Positions 5,856 through 8,320 of a stretch of 8,320 nucleotides of DNA are shown here, piece after piece. Source of the DNA: Cyanobacteria bacterium OH_SFB_17 (GTDB lineage: Bacteria; Cyanobacteriota; Vampirovibrionia; Gastranaerophilales; Gastranaerophilaceae); contig JAEWYI010000019.1 of assembly GCA_023395735.1 (NCBI GenBank), forward strand, positions 1 through 8,320, written 5' to 3'. Each line of letters begins with the position of its first letter. The first letter of the stretch is position 1. A program made the position numbers and the translations under genes. Below the pieces are notes generated by a model. It ran no database searches, was not told the origin of the DNA, and worked only from the letters and a program-made list of their open reading frames with translations.

Positions 5856-5979
5856 TGTTTTTATATAAATATAGAACACGACAACAGCTGAAAATCACAG
5901 GATAAAAAAGAGAGAAAATTTAAGAGAAAAGAACAGAGAGAATTAAAGAAAATTTTTTAAAAACACACATCACTCACTT

Positions 5980-6000
5980 CACACTACACACTACACACTA
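5980..6000 (+). repeat. three tandem CACACTA heptamers
   Basis: CACACTA occurs three times without interruption at 5980-5986, 5987-5993 and 5994-6000. It is preceded by degenerate CAC-rich sequence from 5963. On the plus strand the tract has no G, so it would be unstructured in RNA. Confidence 0.85.
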
Positions 6001-6027
6001 ACGAGGAATGAACAAGATTTGCATTCC

Positions 6028-6057
6028 AGAGGCTATTCAAAAAGCCTCTTTTTTTTT
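6028..6057 (+). terminator. strong intrinsic terminator, plus strand
   Basis: AGAGGCT (6028-6034) pairs with AGCCTCT (6043-6049) around an eight-base loop and is followed by an unbroken run of T to 6057. It lies 124 bases upstream of the first prepilin ATG and ends an unidentified plus-strand transcript, probably a noncoding RNA. Confidence 0.85.
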
Positions 6058-6089
6058 GCAAAATTAATAATCATCAATAAAAAACTATT

Positions 6090-6118
6090 TTGCACTATAA
6101 GTAACCCTATGTTAAAAT
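6090..6118 (+). promoter_or_regulatory. candidate promoter of the first prepilin-like gene
   Basis: TTGCAC (6090-6095) and TAAAAT (6113-6118) are separated by 17 bases, downstream of the terminator at 6028-6057 and 62 bases before the ATG at 6181. An alternative pair, TTGTTT (6130-6135) and TATTAA (6153-6158), also has a 17-base spacer. Neither is a strong consensus match. Confidence 0.4.
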
Positions 6119-6130
6119 ATCAGCAGAGAT

Positions 6131-6145
6131 TGTTTAAATTAAACA
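6131..6145. promoter_or_regulatory. 15-bp palindrome before the first prepilin-like gene
   Basis: TGTTTAAATTAAACA is a perfect dyad around a central A. It lies between the candidate -10 at 6118 and the Shine-Dalgarno sequence at 6173. The location suits a repressor site or a small 5' UTR hairpin, but AT-rich DNA yields such dyads by chance fairly often. Confidence 0.3.
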
Positions 6146-6180
6146 CTCTAACTATTAATTCTAAAAGCTGGAGAACTTTT

Positions 6181-6804
6181 ATGAGAAAGATAAAATTTAA
6201 TATTTTCAACCTAAAAGCGTTTACGCTTGCAGAGGTTTTGATTACCCTTGGGATTATAGGAATAGTGGCAGCGCTTACAATTCCTCAGCTTGTTGCGAAC
6301 TATACATCTACCCAACTGAAAGTTCAATGGAAAAAAACTTATTCGATATTTGAGCAAGCAACACAAAATATTATAAGAGAAAATGGCTCAATGAAAGGGC
6401 TAGACTGCGACTCTTGGGTTGTCGATACTTGCTTGAAAAATTATTATAGCAGTTTTATTAAAATTAAAGAAGAAGATGATCACACGAGAGGGAATTGTTG
6501 GCATAACGCAGGAGAATGGAAATCGATGGATGGAACATCTATGGATTTACCAAATGGACACGATGCTTGCATAGTCTTAAATGACGGAACTTTAATTAAT
6601 TTTGAAAATTATGATTCTGCTTGTACAAATGATGATTGTGGCTTACTACAAGTAGACGTAAACGGGTTCAAAAAACCAAATATAATTGGAAAAGATATTT
6701 TTAGAATACACGTTGGAGAATACAAAACCTGGCTTGAAAAAAATTATTGTAATACAAATGTTAATGGCTGGGGATGCGGATATTATTATCTTTTAAATAA
6801 TTAA
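6181..6804 (+). CDS. type IV prepilin-like protein, short C-terminus, 207 aa
   Basis: The protein has a type III-type prepilin N-terminus. A basic leader of 13 residues is followed by the site A13|F14 in KAFTLAEV, with Glu18 as the conserved Glu5 of the mature form, and a hydrophobic helix to about residue 41. The residue before the cut is Ala, not the usual Gly. The C-terminal domain carries DVNGFKKPN (159-167) and GKDIF (170-174), shared with the next gene. It also has eight Cys (76, 84, 106, 130, 148, 153, 190, 199), which fits an exported, disulfide-linked domain. I use the ATG at 6181 because GGAG lies seven bases upstream. The open frame extends back to a TTG at 6019, inside a terminator. 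The protein stops at GCGYYYLLNN, about 19 residues short of its neighbour. A role as a minor pilin or pseudopilin is inferred. Confidence 0.85.
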   Translation: MRKIKFNIFNLKAFTLAEVLITLGIIGIVAALTIPQLVANYTSTQLKVQWKKTYSIFEQATQNIIRENGSMKGLDCDSWVVDTCLKNYYSSFIKIKEEDDHTRGNCWHNAGEWKSMDGTSMDLPNGHDACIVLNDGTLINFENYDSACTNDDCGLLQVDVNGFKKPNIIGKDIFRIHVGEYKTWLEKNYCNTNVNGWGCGYYYLLNN

Positions 6805-6963
6805 AAAATAAATTTATAATAGAAATAATAAATTACGTAATAGCTTTTTATATCGGATATTTAGTTATTTCAAAATAATGTAAAAAAGTTGCAATCTTAA
6901 ATTTTATGAATTATCATAAAAATAATTTAATTAACCCAATTTATAATTTTGAGCTTTTTACAC
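6805..6963 (+). promoter_or_regulatory. spacer with candidate promoter of the second prepilin-like gene
   Basis: This AT-rich spacer holds TTGCAA (6889-6894) and TATCAT (6912-6917) separated by 17 bases, a fair sigma-70 match. A second possible -10, TATAAT, is at 6942-6947, only 16 bases before the ATG. A weak AT hairpin (6902-6908 with 6915-6921) overlaps the first -10. No terminator was seen after the first prepilin gene, so read-through is possible. Confidence 0.4.
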
Positions 6964-7755
6964 ATGGTTAAATGTTTTAAAAAATTATTTACTAATTTTC
7001 AACAACACGCAAAATCAACCGCTTTCACATTAGCAGAAATTCTTATTGTAATTTCTATAATTGGACTTGTCGCAGAGATAACTATTCCTTCTGTGGTTCA
7101 AAAATTTAACGAAGAACATACGGTTGTTGCCCTCAAAAAGTTTTACTCTACTTTTTCTCAAGCTTATATATCTATTTTGAATGAACAAGGCGATCCTTCG
7201 ACTTGGGGCCTAATTGAAACTAATCCTGAAGAAAGAGTAGAGGCAAATAAAAAATTGATGGGATATTTTGAACCCTATCTTAGAATAGATAAAAACTGCG
7301 GAGTTGTGGCGAATACAGGATGTTTGCCTTCCGCCTACAGATCAATATATTCAAATACAAACCAATCTCAACTAAGTGATACAAATACTTATTCGGCAAA
7401 AGCACATCTGGCTGATGGTATGCTACTCAGTTTATGGCTACTTTCTACTGATTGCGCAGGAAAAAGAGGGGATTCTTTACAATTACAAAATATATGCGGG
7501 GTCGCAACAATTGATATAAATGGTTTTAACAAACCAAATGTTGAAGGAAAAGATGCTTTTAGATTTTTGATTACTAAATATGGGATATTGCCATTTGCAT
7601 CTCCAGACGAAACCACTTATACATTCAGCAACAATTGTATTAATAATGCTAAGACAACATCTTGGGGTTGCACAGGGTGGGTTTTGGTAAATAACAATAT
7701 GGATTACTTGCATTGTTCAGATTTATCGTGGAATGGCAAGCAAAAATGTAACTAA
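6964..7755 (+). CDS. type IV prepilin-like protein, full-length C-terminus, 263 aa
   Basis: This is a paralogue of the preceding gene. From the ATG at 6964, a 20-residue basic leader ends in KSTA|FTLAEILIV, with cleavage after Ala20, Glu25 as Glu5 of the mature form, and a hydrophobic helix to about residue 46. The C-terminal domain has DINGFNKPN (184-192) and GKDAFRF (195-201). A tail follows with SWGC, NMDYLHC (245-251) and DLSWNGKQKC (253-262). Eight Cys lie in the mature part (112, 120, 164, 178, 225, 236, 251, 262), allowing disulfides outside the membrane. The start is uncertain: only a weak GAG precedes this ATG, and a TTG at 6949 would add five residues. It probably serves a type IV pilus, type II secretion or competence machine, but no assembly genes are in the window. 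Confidence 0.85.
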   Translation: MVKCFKKLFTNFQQHAKSTAFTLAEILIVISIIGLVAEITIPSVVQKFNEEHTVVALKKFYSTFSQAYISILNEQGDPSTWGLIETNPEERVEANKKLMGYFEPYLRIDKNCGVVANTGCLPSAYRSIYSNTNQSQLSDTNTYSAKAHLADGMLLSLWLLSTDCAGKRGDSLQLQNICGVATIDINGFNKPNVEGKDAFRFLITKYGILPFASPDETTYTFSNNCINNAKTTSWGCTGWVLVNNNMDYLHCSDLSWNGKQKCN

Positions 7756-7807
7756 TGCTAGATTAATAACAACTCTTTTGTTTGGTGAAAAATGCACTAC
7801 TATTAAG

Positions 7808-7836
7808 TTGTTCTGGTGCAGTTAAATCTGCACCCT
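7808..7836. repeat. hairpin repeat element, copy 1
   Basis: This 29-base element contains the perfect 7-bp stem GGTGCAG/CTGCACC (7815-7821 and 7828-7834) around the loop TTAAAT. A second copy at 8062-8090 matches at 27 of 29 positions, and its two differences form a compensating pair. No U-run follows, so it is not a terminator. It resembles REP-type palindromic elements in size and form. Confidence 0.8.
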
Positions 7837-7875
7837 CCCGCTATGGGCGAGTTAACCTCCCCCTTGAGGGGGGAG
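7835..7875. repeat. two further GC-rich hairpins adjoining copy 1
   Basis: CTCCC (7835-7839) can pair with GGG and GAG (7846-7851) with one bulge. CTCCCCC (7857-7863) pairs perfectly with GGGGGAG (7869-7875) around a five-base loop. With copy 1 they make three consecutive stem-loops in about 60 bases of GC-rich DNA in an AT-rich genome. The following TGCGGCGATTTAA (7880-7892) resembles part of the inverted element and may be a decayed partner. Confidence 0.65.
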
Positions 7876-7915
7876 TCGATGCGGCGATTTAAGTTAAAAA
7901 TAAAAGCTAATACCA

Positions 7916-8064
7916 TTCCGAGCCTCTAAACTTCCGAGCTTCCAACTTATAACCTACCAAGCCTCTAACTTATAACCTTATAACCTTATAACCTTATAAC
8001 CTTATGGACTACTAACCAATCTTCCGTGCTGCAAAACTTCTAAGCCTCTAAGCCTCCAGGCTTG
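7916..8064 (+). repeat. degenerate octanucleotide repeat array, left part
   Basis: From 7916 the sequence divides into 8-base units with approximate consensus CYTCYAAR, for example CCTCTAAA (7923), CTTCCGAG (7931) and CTTCCAAC (7939). It includes four exact tandem copies of TTATAACC (7970-8001) and a partial fifth. Positions 8018-8036 are out of register, then CTTCTAAG (8037) and CCTCTAAG (8045) resume it. The block ends CTTG at 8061-8064, merging into hairpin copy 2. No open reading frame crosses it. Confidence 0.75.
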
Positions 8065-8090
8065 TTCTGGTGCGGTTAAATCCGCACCCT
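8062..8090. repeat. hairpin repeat element, copy 2
   Basis: GGTGCGG (8069-8075) pairs with CCGCACC (8082-8088) around the same TTAAAT loop as copy 1. The only differences from copy 1 are A to G in the left arm and T to C in the right arm, which keep the pairing intact. It interrupts the octamer array. Confidence 0.8.
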
Positions 8091-8239
8091 ACTCTACTAC
8101 TCTACAAAGCCTCCGTCCTTCAACCTCCTAAAATCCCAACTTATAATCTCATAACCTACCAAGCTTCTAAATTTCCGAGCCGCTAAACCTCTTAGCTTCT
8201 AAGCTACCAAGCGGCTAAACTTCCAAACCTCCAAACTTG
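8091..8239 (+). repeat. degenerate octanucleotide repeat array, right part
   Basis: After an irregular start (8091-8140), consecutive 8-base units run from 8141 to 8235 with one 7-base unit. Examples are CTTCTAAA (8164), TTTCCGAG (8172), CCGCTAAA (8180), CTTCTAAG (8196), CTTCCAAA (8220) and CCTCCAAA (8228). The string ATAACCTACCAAG (8151-8163) occurs also at 7949-7961, including the same 7-base unit, so blocks of units were duplicated. The array ends CTTG (8236-8239), like the left part, and abuts a promoter. Confidence 0.75.
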
Positions 8240-8248
8240 TGTTATAAT
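8240..8248 (+). promoter_or_regulatory. extended -10 promoter of the 3'-edge gene
   Basis: TGTTATAAT combines a TGn extension with a perfect TATAAT (8243-8248). The -35 position falls inside the last octamer units (about 8220-8226) and matches the consensus poorly, as extended -10 promoters tolerate. Transcription would start near 8255, giving a leader of about 45 bases. Confidence 0.6.
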
Positions 8249-8299
8249 ATAAAAGTTAATTAAGGCGACAACAAAATCAATAAACGTGAGGTTATAAAA

Positions 8300-8320
8300 A
8301 TGATAGAAATGAGAGTAATG
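8300..8320 (+). CDS. 5' end of a gene, possibly bifunctional nuclease (BFN/DUF151) family (partial)
   Basis: Only seven codons are present, MIEMRVM. The ATG is preceded by GTGAGGT (8286-8292), a good Shine-Dalgarno sequence seven bases upstream, and by the promoter at 8240-8248, so this is very likely a real start. BFN-domain (DUF151) proteins often begin MIEMxV, and I suggest that family from memory. Seven residues cannot establish it. Confidence 0.5.

Larger units (their letters stand above)
5870..6057 (+). ncRNA. candidate small noncoding RNA ending in a terminator
   Basis: A plus-strand terminator at 6028-6057 has no plus-strand gene before it: surE points away and no ORF of useful length occurs. 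The stretch has strong strand asymmetry. Positions 5900-5952 are nearly all purine, with imperfect direct repeats at 5911-5930 and 5935-5952. Positions 5963-6001 contain no G and end in three exact CACACTA copies (5980-6000). A six-bp hairpin, GGAATG/CATTCC (6005-6010 and 6022-6027), abuts the terminator stem. A TATAAA (5864-5869) could be the -10, but its -35 is poor, so the 5' end is uncertain. Confidence 0.4.

Noticed and set aside
6008..6067. 19-codon frame beginning ATGAACAAG near the orphan terminator
   Set aside because: The GAGG lies one base from the ATG, too close to serve as a Shine-Dalgarno sequence, and the codons consist mostly of the terminator hairpin.
6019..6180. 54-residue N-terminal extension of the first prepilin
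   Set aside because: It would start at a TTG and run through the terminator stem; the ATG at 6181 has a good Shine-Dalgarno sequence and gives a normal short leader.
7389..7713. Minus-strand open frames opposite the second prepilin gene
   Set aside because: They overlap a clear prepilin-like coding sequence and lack start signals.
7815..7834. Intrinsic terminator for the second prepilin gene
   Set aside because: The stem is followed by CTCCCG, not a U-run, and a second copy occurs away from any gene end.
7916..8239. CRISPR array
   Set aside because: The units are about 8 bases and contiguous, with no uniform 30-bp repeats or spacers.

Overview
The window is AT-rich, with short intergenic spacers, and combines bacterial core genes with lineage-specific ones. 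The surE-dapF-rpsF-ssb-rpsR cluster, two small prepilin-like proteins with an A|FTLAE cleavage site and a C-terminal D-x-N-G-F-x-K-P-N-x-x-G-K-D motif, and several unrecognised proteins together suggest a gut-type Melainabacteria/Vampirovibrionia genome (Gastranaerophilales-like). That assignment rests on recalled family resemblance and was not checked by a search.

Layout. Positions 1-94 may hold the 3' end of an upstream plus-strand gene, followed by a long inverted repeat (127-173). Two terminator-like hairpins (245-281 and 342-380) lie downstream of a minus-strand gene for an unknown multi-helix membrane protein (411-1616). That gene is preceded by a leader with two mutually exclusive hairpins, like a transcription attenuator (1647-1740). 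A plus-strand coiled-coil protein (2025-2735) converges on the next operon, and both share one bidirectional terminator (2736-2776). The minus-strand block 5724-2791 reads surE, dapF, rpsF, ssb, rpsR, then a 61-residue unknown. Its tight spacing and overlapping stop/Shine-Dalgarno signals indicate translational coupling. SurE (nucleotide monophosphatase) and DapF (diaminopimelate epimerase) sit upstream of the S6-SSB-S18 module.

The 5725-6180 spacer holds a candidate surE promoter and inverted repeat. It also holds a gene-free, strand-asymmetric stretch that ends in a strong plus-strand terminator (6028-6057), which suggests a small noncoding RNA. Two plus-strand prepilin-like genes follow (6181-6804 and 6964-7755). 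They are paralogues, but the first lacks the C-terminal tail of the second.

The last 560 bases contain the most unusual material. A GC-rich cluster of three hairpins (7808-7875) is followed by a degenerate 8-bp-period repeat array (about 7916-8239). The array is split by a second copy of the first hairpin (8062-8090), which differs from copy one by a compensatory base-pair change. The array runs directly into an extended -10 promoter for a gene whose first seven codons are at 8300-8320.
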